A DNA stretch of 64,000 bases, taken from the NCBI GenBank assembly GCA_009746045.1, contig RPFO01000089.1, positions 1,329,822 through 1,393,821 of the forward strand. Reading direction: 5' to 3'. The number at the start of each line of letters is the position of its first letter. Position 1 is the stretch's first letter. This document shows positions 20,054-30,432 of this stretch, piece by piece. Source of the stretch: Mesostigma viride (taxonomy: Eukaryota; Streptophyta; Mesostigmatophyceae; Mesostigmatales; Mesostigmataceae). A program made the position numbers and the translations under genes. A model generated the notes under the pieces. The model did not search any database. It saw nothing but the letters and a program-made list of their open reading frames with translations, and was not told the DNA's origin.

Positions 20054-23000
20054 ATGGAGGACATTCCCCTGCAATTATGTGGGGGTTGTCCTGAGTTGAC
20101 AGGAGCTGCCCATAAGTGCACATGCGGTGTGTGGATGCACGGGATTTGTGGCATCGGCCAGGGAGAAGAGGGGTATGGCCAAGTGAGGATCTGCACGAAA
20201 TGCCAGCAGGGGGGCGAGACTAAAAAACAGGACAAGCCACAGCCGGCGGGCCCCACTAAAGCCGCCTGTGATGAGGATAAAGACGATGACAAAGAGGAAG
20301 CTGAGGACATGGCCCTCCTAGCCGGCGAGCAGGCCATACTAGAAGGGGATGGCCTGGACGATGTAGACGCCTACTTGTTAGGCAAGACGGGCAGAACCGG
20401 CAAGCACGTGATGGATGCCACGGGCAAAAAGCAGGTCGGTAAGCGGACGGAATACTGTATGACATGCTCTTGTTCTTCCCTTCCTCCTTGGGGATGCAAA
20501 TCATCTTATCGCTGCCCTGTTTTGAGAAATCTGTATGAGCATTGCTACAGCGCCTTTGGGATGCAAATCATCTTATTGCTGCCCTGATTTGAGAAATCTG
20601 TATGAGAAACGCTACAGCGCCTGGCAAGCCAAAAAAAAAAATTTCCCCTCGCGGGGGGCGCTGGAAAACGGCAAAGGCAAAGCGGAGCCCGCCGCGAGGG
20701 TAAATTTTTTTTTTGGCTTGCCAGGCACAGTTCTTGTCGTTGCATTACTAAAAGGAGTTAGGGTGTCATGGGTTGTCCGGCGTTTGTATAAACCCCCTCA
20801 AAATTAGGGTTGGTGGTTTAACAACACGTCATGGTATATTTTGCTGCTGCTTCGCGACATGTTTACGCAGGAGGGCGCTGGGGGGGCGCCAGTTGATCGC
20901 CATCGCCATGGTTATAGCGACGGCGACGGCGATGGCGATGGCGATGGCGATGGCGATGGCGATGGCGATGGCCATGGCGATGGCGATAGCGACACCGACG
21001 GCGGGGGCGACGGCGATGGCGATGGTGGGGGCGGCGGTGGGCGCGGCAGCGGGGGCAACGGCGTGGGTGACGGCGGGGGAGAGGGCGGGGGCGACGGCGG
21101 GGGCGACGGCGGGGGCGACAGCCGGGGGGGGGCCGCGGCGATGGCGGGGGCGACAGCGGGGGGGGTGCCGCGGCGACGGCGGGGGGACGGCCGGGGCGAC
21201 GGCGGGGGTGACGGCGGGGGTGACGGCGGGGGCGAGGGGGGGGCGACGGCGAGGGCGACAGCGGGGGCGATGGCGGGGGGGCGACGGCGGGGGGCCAGCG
21301 GGGGCGACGGTGGCACGGAAGGCAAGGATGGTAGCCACAGCAGTCACGGCAGTGGGATGGGGAATGCACGGCGTCCGGCTAATATCAACCAGCCGCCGCT
21401 TCCATCCGGGTCAACGCCGACCTTGCAGCCGGGCTGCATCTTTTCAACGAGCAAGCCCCACGCAACCTTCGTGGCAATCTCGGTGATTCCAAGCAAGGGC
21501 GCCTTTATGGCAAAAACTGTCCTTGCCCTTGCCAAGAACATCAGAGTCCGCAGGAGCGATAAGCCTATCATCGATGGCTCTGCTCAGGTAGTGTTTTCCA
21601 AATTGCCAATCGGCAAACCATTCAACCAACTCATGGAGCCTAATGGTTCCCCGTACACCTTGCGGGGGCCATCCTGGCAGGCCACGATGGCGGTGGCAAC
21701 GCCACTTTTGGCACCACTGCAGGTGGATGCCTTCGCCGCGTACCCAGCGACCTACTGCCGGGTGGGATCCGACTTTCTTCCATTTCCTTACGACGAGGAG
21801 GAGGACAAGCAACCCAGGCGCGGGTCGGCGCGTTTCGGGAAGGCCTCGCCCACGGCGAGCTTGTTGCCTGAAAAGATGGCACCGCCCACGCCCACGTCGA
21901 CCCGGAAGACTGCACAGCTGGCGGGGCCCTCGCCCACGTCTAGCGGGAAGACTCCCTCCAAGAGATCAACCAGGGCAGCCTTAGCAGACCTCACAAATGT
22001 GCCAAAGGATGTGCCAGAAGTCAAGCCCGCGCCAAAGAAACCCAAACTGGAAGTTCACCCAGTTCAGAGAAATCATGCCGGGCCATGTGAGGACATGGTT
22101 ACCGGCAAGGTTCTGGACGCGCTTGAGAATCTATCTGTAGCTTTTAAAGACCAAGCCCAGCAAGTCGCCCAGCAAGTTGTGGCGGCACTAGCCTTGAAGA
22201 GTGCAAGTGCCTCCAAGGTCGAGCACAGGAACGACAAGGACATGGGCACGGCAGACATGGTTGCCGATGGGATGGGCACCAGCAGTGACACAGACGGCAC
22301 TGGCAAGGGATGCACCACAGGCATGGGCGGTGGCATGGGTGGCGCTAGCATGGGTGGCGCTGGCATGGGTGGTGCTGGCATGGGCGGCGCTGGCATGGGT
22401 GGCGCGGGCATGGGCGGCGGTGGCATGGGTGGCGCTGGCATGGGTGGTGCTGGCATGGGCGGCGCTGGCATGGGTGGCGCTGGCATGGGTGGCGCTGGCA
22501 TGGGCGGCGCTTGCATGGGTGGCGCTGGCATGGGTGGCGCTGGCATGGGCGGCGCTGGCATGGGTGGCGCTGGCATGGGTGGCGCTGGCATGGGCGGCGC
22601 TGCCATGGGTGGCGCTGGCATGGGTGGCGCTGGCATGGGCGGCGCTGCCATGGGTGGCGCTGGCATGGGTGGCGCTGGCATGGGCGGCGCTGCCATGGGT
22701 GGCGCGGGCACGGGCGGCGTTGGCATGGGCATGGACGGTGGTATGGGCATGGGCATGGGCGGTGGCATGGGCATGGGCGGTGGCATGGGCATGGGCATGG
22801 GCGGTGCCATGGGCGGTGCCATGGGCATGGGCGGTGCCATGGGCATGGGTGGTGGCATGGGCATGGGCATGGGCGGTGGCATGGGCGGTGCCATGGGCAT
22901 GGGCATGGGCATGGGTGGTGGCATGGGCATGGGTGGTGCCATGGGCATGGGCATGGGCGGTGGCATGGGCATGGGCATGGGCGGTGCCATGGGCATGGGT

Positions 23001-23460
23001 GGTGGCATGGGCATGGCTGGCATGGGTGGCGCTGGCATGGGTGGCGCTGGCATGGGCATGGCTGGCATGGGCGGCGGTGGGATGGGCATGGGCATGGCTG
23101 GCATGGGTGGTGGCATGGGCATGGGCGGTGGTGGCATGGGCATGGGCGGTGGTGGCATGGGCATGGGCGGTGGTGGCATGGGCATGGGCGGTGGTGGCAT
23201 GGGCATGGGCGGTGGTGGCATGCATGGGCATGGGCGGTGGTGGCATGGGCATGGGCGGTGGTGGCATGGGCATGGGCGGTGGTGGCATGGGCATGGGCGG
23301 TGGTGGCATGGGCATGGGCGGCGGCATGGGCATGGCTGGCATGGGTGGTGGCATGGGCATGGGCATGGGCATGGGCATAGGCGGAATGGGAGGCACAGCC
23401 GAGCCTAGCTTGAACCTTAATCGCCTTGTTGGGCTTCATCTCATGGGCGTTCTTCGTTAG
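20054..23460 (+). CDS. PHD-like zinc and Met/Gly-repeat protein of the 9.2-kb transposon
   Basis: Exon 1 (20054-20434) starts with ATG and has a C4HC3 zinc pattern in residues 9-50 (C9, C12, C22, C24, H29, C32, C47, C50), with EGYG before the last pair, as in PHD-like modules of transposon proteins. CAG|GTCGGT to TTTACGCAG is a phase-0 intron (20435-20870). Exon 2 starts with an Asp/Gly-rich stretch coded by (GGCGAY)n, then a non-repetitive region (about 21350-22310: NINQPPLPS, a DNA-binding-like Ser/Thr/Pro/Lys part with KPAPKKPKL, and an amphipathic [19 protein letters not shown]), then about 350 residues of [10 protein letters not shown] repeat. A 4-base insertion near 23221 shifts the frame; the original end appears to be the frame that stops at 23460, while the shifted one stops at 23408. 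Function unknown; probably an accessory transposition protein. Confidence 0.6.
20629..20726. repeat. 98-bp foldback sequence in the intron
   Basis: Ends GCCTGGCAAGCC and GGCTTGCCAGGC pair and are followed by complementary A- and T-runs and CCTCGCGG/CCGCGAGG. It lies in intron 1 of the zinc-protein gene. Just before it a 69-bp segment (TTTGGGATGCAAATC to CTACAGCGCC) is present twice. Confidence 0.85.
22320..23390 (+). repeat. Coding minisatellite, Met-Gly rich
   Basis: Built on GGCATGGGTGGCGCT (15 bp) in the first part and GGCATGGGCATGGGCGGTGG in the second. All six frames are open over most of it, so only the frame joined to unique coding sequence on both sides is meaningful. Confidence 0.95.
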
Positions 23461-23665
23461 ATTGTGACATTGGTATTGTAACGACAAAAAAGTAACGTGG
23501 TGGAGCTGCCGTCTTATTGAACTTTCATGATTTTTAGTGGAACTGCCGTCTTAACGATTTATAATTATTATGGTGCATGTCATGACTACAATTTGCATCG
23601 TTTTTCTGTGGAAACTAAACATGTCAAAGCTTCGTGCACAAGTGGCTACAAACCATACCTGGCTA

Positions 23666-23723
<58 letters not shown>
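23666..23723 (+). repeat. 58-base homopolymeric G run
   Basis: Uninterrupted G from 23666 to 23723, about 95 bp inside the right inverted end of the 9.2-kb transposon. Confidence 0.95.
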
Positions 23724-23849
23724 CGCGCTTTGGGGAACACTTGAGGGGAGGTAGGTGGTATTATTCTATTGATTTCACACAAAGTTGGAATACTGGCCGT
23801 CAAGTGAGCAAACTCTTGGCCAACTGAGCAAACTCATGGCCACCAGCTC

Positions 23850-23930
23850 GGTACACAACTGCCGCCAGTACAACAGCGGGTCCTGCCGTGGGAAGGAGGG
23901 TGGTGATACACAACTACGGTATACCGGCCT
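23850..23930. repeat. 85-bp minisatellite, right part
   Basis: Continues the unit interrupted at 14649, with CCTGCCGTGGGAAGGAGG. Confidence 0.9.
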
Positions 23931-23994
23931 AGTACAGCCCGATGTAATTCCCGAGGGCCCACCTCTTTATCCCTACATGTAAATACCGACGGGC

Positions 23995-24540
23995 ATAATC
24001 AACGACCTATATTACCAATAGCCGCCGCATATCAAACAGGTCGTATTCATGACGCCCGTCAACGCCCCGTCATCGCCCCGTCATCGCCCCGTGATCGCCA
24101 TGCCGAGGGCCAACCTCTTAACTCTTTATTCGGAGTAATAGTCAACGACCTATATTACCAATAGCCGCCGCATATAAAAAAGGTCGTATTCATGACGCCC
24201 GTCGAGGGCGATGACGGTGACGCCGTCACCGTCATCGCCCTCGACGGGCCAACATCTAAACTCTTCTCTTAATCAACAAACTATATTACCAATAGCCGCC
24301 GCCTGTCAAACAGATCCTATTCATCACGCGCGTCAACGCCCCGTCATCGCCCCGTCATCGCCCCGTCATCGCCCCGTGATCGCCATGCCGAGGGCCAACC
24401 TCATAACTCTTTATTGGGAGTAATAGTAAACGACCTATATTACCAATAGCTGCCGCCTATCAAACAGGTCCTTTCCATCACGCCCGTCGAGAGCGATGAC
24501 GGTGACGGCCGTCACCGTCATCGCCCTGCCGGCATTGCCA
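23995..24540. repeat. Tandem repeat, four units of about 130-155 bp
   Basis: Units start AACGACCTATATTACCAATA near 24001, 24144, 24275 and 24428, followed by AGCCGCCGC and CGTCATCGCCCC runs. Some units include a long hairpin (GGGCGATGACGGTGACG and its complement). Confidence 0.85.
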
Positions 24541-26007
24541 TACAAGAAGAAGCTCTCGATCCGAGGTATAGACTACCTCGGGTATCATCATCGTAATTGC
24601 TAGCATCGAGATCATTCATACCTACCGACGATGGCCAGCTGCAAAAGAAAAATGTCGACCAACAGACAGGACCTATCGCCGGGAACCCTCAAGGCAATAA
24701 GGGCGAGACAGGCTTTCACCGTTAAGTAAAGTTGTCCACATCGTGCTAAGGAATTTGTGCTAATCTATGAGTACCTATATGGACACTTTGTCGCATTTTT
24801 TACATGGCAAATAAGCGATGTATGTGTCATGTAGGCTGCCATTGGTGCATGCATGCATGGGCCAGCAATGATGGTCAGAGGTACATTGTGCCTATGAGAT
24901 AAGCATCGATTTGTTGATCAGCAAGTGATTCATTACGTGAGACAACAATATGTTTGGGGGCTAAGCTTCTTACATTGGTCACATGGCCCGCCATAATTGT
25001 TTTCTTATGTGTTTAAGGTTAGGGCTCTGTTCATGACTGAACGTCATGAACGCGCTCTATTCATGACATTGATTAATTGATTTTAATTAGTCTCATGTCC
25101 ATGTTGGGGGACCGGGATCTCTGAATTCCCCAAAGAAGATATAGTGGAAGTCACCCCAAGATCGACGTCAATATCCGTCAAGACGTCAATAACTACATGT
25201 ATGTCCACAGCTCAGCTAGTAGTCTAAAATATGGGCCTCGAGCTAATCTTGCACGCAAGCAATGCCTATTATCAAGGATTAATTAATGCCTATCAACAAG
25301 GAGACAATCATGCTTGTTAAATTTCCTAGGACCCACAACTGGGGGGTCGTAGTCTTTGACAATGTCCGCCTGGGCAACGCTACTAATCCTACATATCCGA
25401 GGTCCCATGTCTGAATAAGAGGGGTTGAGCGGATGACGCCAACAGTGTCTGAGCTCTGCATGTCAGCTAAAATCATATCGCGGAGACAAACATATGGCGG
25501 TATGTCCAATGTTGGCCACTGCGTCGCCTAACAGGTTCGTTCTTACATGGTCGGCAAGGGCCTGACCATGTAAGAAGGTATCTCCCTGGCTGGCCAGTCC
25601 ACAAGGAACCAGCAGGGACCTCATCTGAATCAACCTGATTTATTAACTAACTACTTAATTCATTTATTAAACTCATGCCCCCATTAGGGAGTCAAGGAGC
25701 ATTAATTAACCCCGATTCATTCATTCATTAAACACGTGCTCCCGTTGGGGAGTCACGGAGCACCGAAGTGCTTTTAATCCCTGTGTGTGCACAACAGGAG
25801 AAAGGGCAGAGACCCCCAGTCTCCTTCATGCCTAAGGCATGCCACAGCTGCATTCGGGAACGCTAGCTAAACGGACACGCTAACGATCCGGCAATCTGTG
25901 GGTGCAAGAAGACCCATGCGGAGCATGGCCTAACACTAGGAGCGTGGGCAAGTAATCTCATCATAGCCAGGACGTAGCATGGCTGTACTAGGACTATACC
26001 CCGATCA
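24541..26007. other. Non-coding stretch, AT-richer, nothing recognised
   Basis: Short ORFs only. At 25660-25760 two segments (GGGAGTCAAGGAGCATTAAT and GGGGAGTCACGGAGCA) resemble each other and may be old repeat ends. Confidence 0.4.
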
Positions 26008-26238
26008 ATGGATGGATGGATGGATGGATGGATGGATGGATGGATGGATGGATGGATGGATGGATGGATGGATGGATGGATGGATGGATGGATGGATGGA
26101 TGGATGGATGGATGGATGGATGGATGGATGGATGGATGGATGGATGGATGGATGGATGGATGGATGGATGGATGGATGGATGGATGGATGGATGGATGGA
26201 TGGATGGATGGATGGATGGATGGATGGATGGATGGATG
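26008..26238 (+). repeat. (ATGG)n microsatellite, about 57 units
   Basis: Uninterrupted ATGG for 231 bases. It opens Met-Asp-Gly-Trp frames in three phases, which are not genes. Confidence 0.97.
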
Positions 26239-27869
26239 TCAGGCTTGTCTTACATCATGCAGTGCATGGAACTTTGGTGCTGGAGGGTTAATTGTGGCCC
26301 GGTCTAGTTTAGCTTCAGTGCTCTCATGTCGGCCTTCATGTGTAATTATTTGAATGCATGCCCATTGGGCCATGCATAGTGTATATTTTTTATGCATGCA
26401 CGCCCATTATGTATCGCTGGGTCCATCCCATCAATGCTTGTTTATTGCCAGGTCTGGTGTAAGTAAGTTAGTACTTGCGTGTCATGCGCATGGGCATGTT
26501 TAGAGTACTATGCTAATCTCTTTAGAAACATAATTACACGGAAGTTACAAATCTCATCTGCATCATGCCCCAAGACACTACATCAAAGAATCAAATAAAA
26601 TTATAACATGCCTCCGTTGGGAGATCATGCAGCACATGCATATTCCTTGCGGATCTGGGTAGAGGTGGGTCAAGCCGCGACATCGAAATAAGCTAATCTA
26701 AGCTATCTAGTCTACAAAATACTAACTACACTTCTCCCCAAAGCGCCCCTTCCGCTTTGGGGGAGGGGGCTTACCCACATGGGCTGGCGTGTGAGCCGGG
26801 ACATTGGTCTTCCACCTCTTCTTGTTCTGCATAGGAACAGAGAGCGAAGAAATGCGGTGTGGGGACCCCTTCTCGTGGTAATGCGTTACATGTACTCCCC
26901 ACCGGGCTTTGCTCTTCATGGGTTCATAAAGACAACAATTATTCAGTAAGAATTTAATAAATTAGGAACATATATCTGTTGGGAGTCACTGTTACACATA
27001 TACCTGAAAAGGGGCATATGATTTTAAATACATTCTGAGCTACAACCTGCACGTGCATGGGTTTAGTTAACTGGCACCTATACTAGAGGCCTGACCTGGG
27101 GTGGAGCTTCAGTGCTTCCCCGCCTTCTCCTTCTCCCACACTGGGTGCTCCGCGTCCTTCTTCTCCGGCCCTGCCCATGGGTGCACCGGCCCCGCCTCCT
27201 CCTTCTCCTCACGGGACGATTCGCGCTCCACGCATGGCTGCAGCATCAGTTAGCACGGGCAAGACATAGCAGTAACCGCGCTATGGCTGTTCTAGCACCA
27301 GCCTAGCAGACTGCCATGATCACTCAGCAAACCCACGACAGCTAAACCCTTGGCTGTCACAACCAGTCCATGCATCATTAAGTATGGGTACAGGGAAAGC
27401 TTCCCGCATATCCATGGCCATATGGATGGCAGCAACACAACGACTTGCCCCCTAGCCCCCCGTGCACACACAAAAACGTGGGTCGTGGCTTCCACGCCCC
27501 ATCCGCCATGCATGACAGCGCGTACCTTACTCGCATTCACACCGGGCTGCATCCCAGCGCCGTTGCTGTCCCCATGTGACACGTCGGCTGATTAAGCAGA
27601 TACACAGCAGAGTCTGATGTAAACCGCTAAACCCCAAACCCATGCAGACCACAGTCAAGGACGCGTGCATGTCAAGCCATGCCAATCGTGAACCGTACAG
27701 CAATTTACTTTTCAAGCCTGAAGAGGTGGATAGCAGATAGTAGCCTGGAAGAGGTTACAGGGGCACATGTCCATTAGCGAGCGGAACAACACAGCTCCCA
27801 CCCTACAAGCGTACCGCACAATGTCCTCCTGCAATTGTCTGCCGATCTCCCAATCCCGCAGACATCTCC
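26239..27869. other. Non-coding stretch with one LINE 3' end
   Basis: Apart from the LINE remnant at 26945-27060 and short Arg/Leu/Pro-rich frames near 27112-27300, nothing is recognised. Confidence 0.4.
26945..27060 (-). mobile_element. Diverged LINE 3' end
   Basis: Shares AATTAGGAACATA, GTTGGGAGT, GGGGCATATG and GAGCTAC with the inverse complement of the LINE at 9057-9872. About 115 bp are left and the similarity is moderate. Confidence 0.65.
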
Positions 27870-27957
27870 ACTGCTCTCATGGCGATTGCAAATGCTTCAT
27901 GCCGCAGACATCTCCACTGCTCTCATGGCGATTGCAAATGCTTGATGCCGCACCTCT
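27870..27957. repeat. 44-bp tandem duplication
   Basis: CCGCAGACATCTCCACTGCT and the following bases up to AATGCTT occur twice in a row. Confidence 0.9.
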
Positions 27958-27959
27958 GC

Positions 27960-28713
27960 TTACAGCAGAAAAGCTTCCTCCGGGCGAGGCACCTGACTGG
28001 AACCAACACCCATTCTTTGGCTTGACAACGTGGCCATGACAGCATCGTGAATCTGCTTCGCCAACGCCCACACATCAGGACCCGCGCCCTGCACCGCCAT
28101 GGCCACAGGCTGCACCGCTGCAATCGATGCAGCATTCACTGCCTGCGCCGCACCATGTACTGCATGCACGAAAGCCAATGCTGGCTCGGTTATCATGGTC
28201 TTGCCCGATTCCTGCTGCTTCTTATTCTTCGATGCGGTCATGCGCACTTTATACCCCTTCCTCTCCAAGCACGCCTTCAGCACCTGGTTCGTGCGGTGCT
28301 GAATATGCTTCTGAAGGCGCGCCTTCTAAACACGAAATGTTGGCAATGTATGATTCCCAAACGGCATGATAGGCACATAATCAGTCCCATTAATTGCTTT
28401 GCGGCAGTCAATGCACCAGAACACCTGTTGAAAAAAGAAGGTTATGCACGCTAGCGATTACCCGCGGCAAGAAGCAATCAACACACCTCGCTAACAACTG
28501 CAACCACAATGTAACTCATGACGGGCCACTCACCGCTAGCCTGCTCTCCTGCTTCAATGTCTCCCCATTCTCAAGGCCTCCATCGTAAACCTCTCCGTCT
28601 TCACCATCGTCATCGTCTTCCTCTTCCTCCACTCCGACGTATCCGTGCTTCCTTTTCCTAAGATACCTAGGGTTGTTCAAGTCGTATGTGCGGCGTTGGC
28701 ACACTTCCAACAA
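27960..28713 (-). pseudogene. Decayed spliced gene, unknown protein
   Basis: On the minus strand an exon with RKRKHGYVGVEEEEDDDDGE ends at 28534 with CTAGCG|GTGAGT. The next starts at 28424 after TTTCAACAG in the same phase and reads VFWCIDCRKAINGTDYVPIM, GNHTLPTF, then an in-frame TAG (28326-28328), then KARLQKHIQHRTNQVLKACL and an Ala/Val/Gln-rich stretch. Good splice signals and coding-like composition on both sides of the stop argue for a former gene. The Cys pair followed by GNHTLP suggests a zinc-binding segment, but I recognise no family. 5' and 3' limits are uncertain. Confidence 0.45.
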
Positions 28714-28959
28714 AATTTTGGCCGCCTCTACCCATTACCATTTATTCGTACTATCATAACATATCCAGGCGTTTGAAATCACATGTGGTGCCGCCCCAGG
28801 GAATTTTTCAGCTTCAGCCGCTCGGCCCTCCCACAGTCTTCTCAGAATTCGTCAACCAGGCGGGTACGGATGCGGCAGAACCGGCTGCGGACGTGTTCAC
28901 AGTCACGTCGGACTTGGAGATGCTGATCAGCCGTTTCACGATCACGGAGGAAGCAGCAC

Positions 28960-30432
28960 TTGAAGCCATCCGGGCACATCCCCAGCAGATGGGGGCCTAT
29001 CCTTGCAAGTTCCATGCAGGAGGGGCGCCTGTTCGTGAGTCCCCAGCCGGAGGAATGGCGGCTGTATGTTCCTGAGCTTTGTAGGGCTGCCCTGCTTCAC
29101 GAGCTCCATGATTCTCTTCTGGGCGGACATCAGGGAAGTCACCGTCTCCTTCCCCGGGCACGTAAGCACTTCTACTGGCCAGGGATGAAGGAGTATATCG
29201 AGACGTATGTGCGCCAGTGCCCCTCGTGTCAGATCATGAAGTCCAGGAACACGGGCTCTCAGGCCGTCCCTAAGACGCTGCCGGATCCTATGGGTCCTTG
29301 GGATTCTATCATGATGGACTTCATCGGCCCGTTTAAGAAGACGAAGAACGGCAACAGCATGGTCTTGGTGTTCGTGGACCGCCTGACGCGCATGTGTCAC
29401 CTGGCTCCATGTCCGGTCGACCTCACAGCGGAGGAGTGCGCCAAGATATACCTGACGCACGTGTTTCGGTTTCACGGGCTCAGCCGGCAGTTCATCTCTG
29501 ACCGCGACAAGCTCTTCACGGCCAAATTCTGGCAGGAGTTTTTCGAGCAACTGGGCACCAAGGTGTCGCTGGGCACGGCCTACCACAGCTCGTCATCGCA
29601 CCTGGTGGAGCGGTTGAACCGCACGGTGCAAGAGACCATGCGACACTACACCGACACGGTGGGCAGCAATTGGGAAGAACTTCTGGGCTTGGTGGAGTTT
29701 TCCCTGAACAATGCCCCCCAGGCCGCCCATGGGTTTACCCCCTTTTTCCTCAACTCCGGCCGACACCCTCTCACACCGCTCGACTTGCTTGGGAGCCACG
29801 AGCTTGGAGAGGATCAGGTCAAGCGGGATACCCTACAGGGGGTTGAGCGGTTGCTGCAGCGGATGCACCAGGCGCATAACAGCGCGGTTCAGGGCTATCG
29901 CGCAGCGGCAGCGCGGTATCTGGAGAGGACAGCCGGCAAGCGGGATCACCGGACGCCGTCCATCGAGGTGGGCGATTGGGTCCTGGTTGAGGGCCCGCAG
30001 ATCGGGCGATTTTCGCACAAGGTGGAGAAGGAGCTGAAGACTAAGCTCCGACCCATGTTCCTGGGTCCCTACAAGGTCCTCACCAAGTTCGACGACGTCA
30101 TGTTCCAGGTGGACATTCCAGTGTCATGGAACCTCACGTCCAACCGTTTCCACCGTGACCAGCTCAAGTTGTATCACCAGAATACCATTCAGGGCAGGGT
30201 CAATCCCCCAGCCCCACTGGAGTTCAATCCGGACACGGGGGAACAGGAGGACGAGGTGGCAGCGATCGTGGGACACCGGGATGTCAAACGGGGACGAGGG
30301 TTCCAGCGACAATACCGGGTGCGATGGCGATTCGCACAACACGAGTCTGAGGACTCCTGGCGCACCGCTACCGAGTTAGCGGGGTGCGCCCGCTTATTAG
30401 AAGCATATAAGAAGACGCACCAGTTGCGTTAG
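28960..30432 (+). CDS. Ty3/gypsy (chromovirus-type) integrase with chromodomain, truncated pol
   Basis: The frame has 490 codons; TTG at 28960 is only the first near-cognate codon and not a real start. It has the HHCC zinc domain (H50, H57, C87, C90), the integrase triad D120, D181, E217 with 35 residues between the last two, the GPY-like linker (FLGPYKVL, about 367-375) and a C-terminal chromodomain (about 430-485: EVAAIVGHRDVKRGRG, YRVRW, W, LLEAYK). Integrase inserts retroelement cDNA, and the chromodomain steers it to chromatin. The frame just upstream (to about 29010) reads further pol sequence one base out of phase, so a frameshift is present. Protease, RT and RNase H are missing. The 802-codon ORF at 37504 probably belongs to the same element. 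Confidence 0.85.
   Translation: MKPSGHIPSRWGPILASSMQEGRLFVSPQPEEWRLYVPELCRAALLHELHDSLLGGHQGSHRLLPRARKHFYWPGMKEYIETYVRQCPSCQIMKSRNTGSQAVPKTLPDPMGPWDSIMMDFIGPFKKTKNGNSMVLVFVDRLTRMCHLAPCPVDLTAEECAKIYLTHVFRFHGLSRQFISDRDKLFTAKFWQEFFEQLGTKVSLGTAYHSSSSHLVERLNRTVQETMRHYTDTVGSNWEELLGLVEFSLNNAPQAAHGFTPFFLNSGRHPLTPLDLLGSHELGEDQVKRDTLQGVERLLQRMHQAHNSAVQGYRAAAARYLERTAGKRDHRTPSIEVGDWVLVEGPQIGRFSHKVEKELKTKLRPMFLGPYKVLTKFDDVMFQVDIPVSWNLTSNRFHRDQLKLYHQNTIQGRVNPPAPLEFNPDTGEQEDEVAAIVGHRDVKRGRGFQRQYRVRWRFAQHESEDSWRTATELAGCARLLEAYKKTHQLR

Larger units (their letters stand above)
14650..23849. mobile_element. 9.2-kb DNA transposon with 33-bp inverted ends and GGT target duplication
   Basis: Perfect 33-bp inverted ends (14650-14682 and 23817-23849), starting GAGCTGGTGGCC, are flanked by GGT (14647-14649 and 23850-23852). 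Removing the element and one GGT restores the 85-bp minisatellite unit across the junction, so both boundaries are firm. Just inside each end lies a TGAGCAAACTC motif (14694-14704 and 23805-23815) that repeats part of the inverted end. It carries two divergent spliced genes: a DUF7869-type transposase (minus) and a zinc/Met-Gly protein (plus). A 3-bp duplication is known for CACTA- and Harbinger-type elements, but the end sequence fits neither, so superfamily is open. Confidence 0.9.

Noticed and set aside
22073..23487. Met-Pro, His-Ala-Thr and Ala-Trp-Val frames opposite or beside the Met-Gly frame
   Set aside because: The minisatellite is open in all frames; only the Met-Gly frame joins unique coding sequence.
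25979..26353. Met-Asp-Gly-Trp repeat protein
   Set aside because: Product of a pure (ATGG)n microsatellite, open in three frames.
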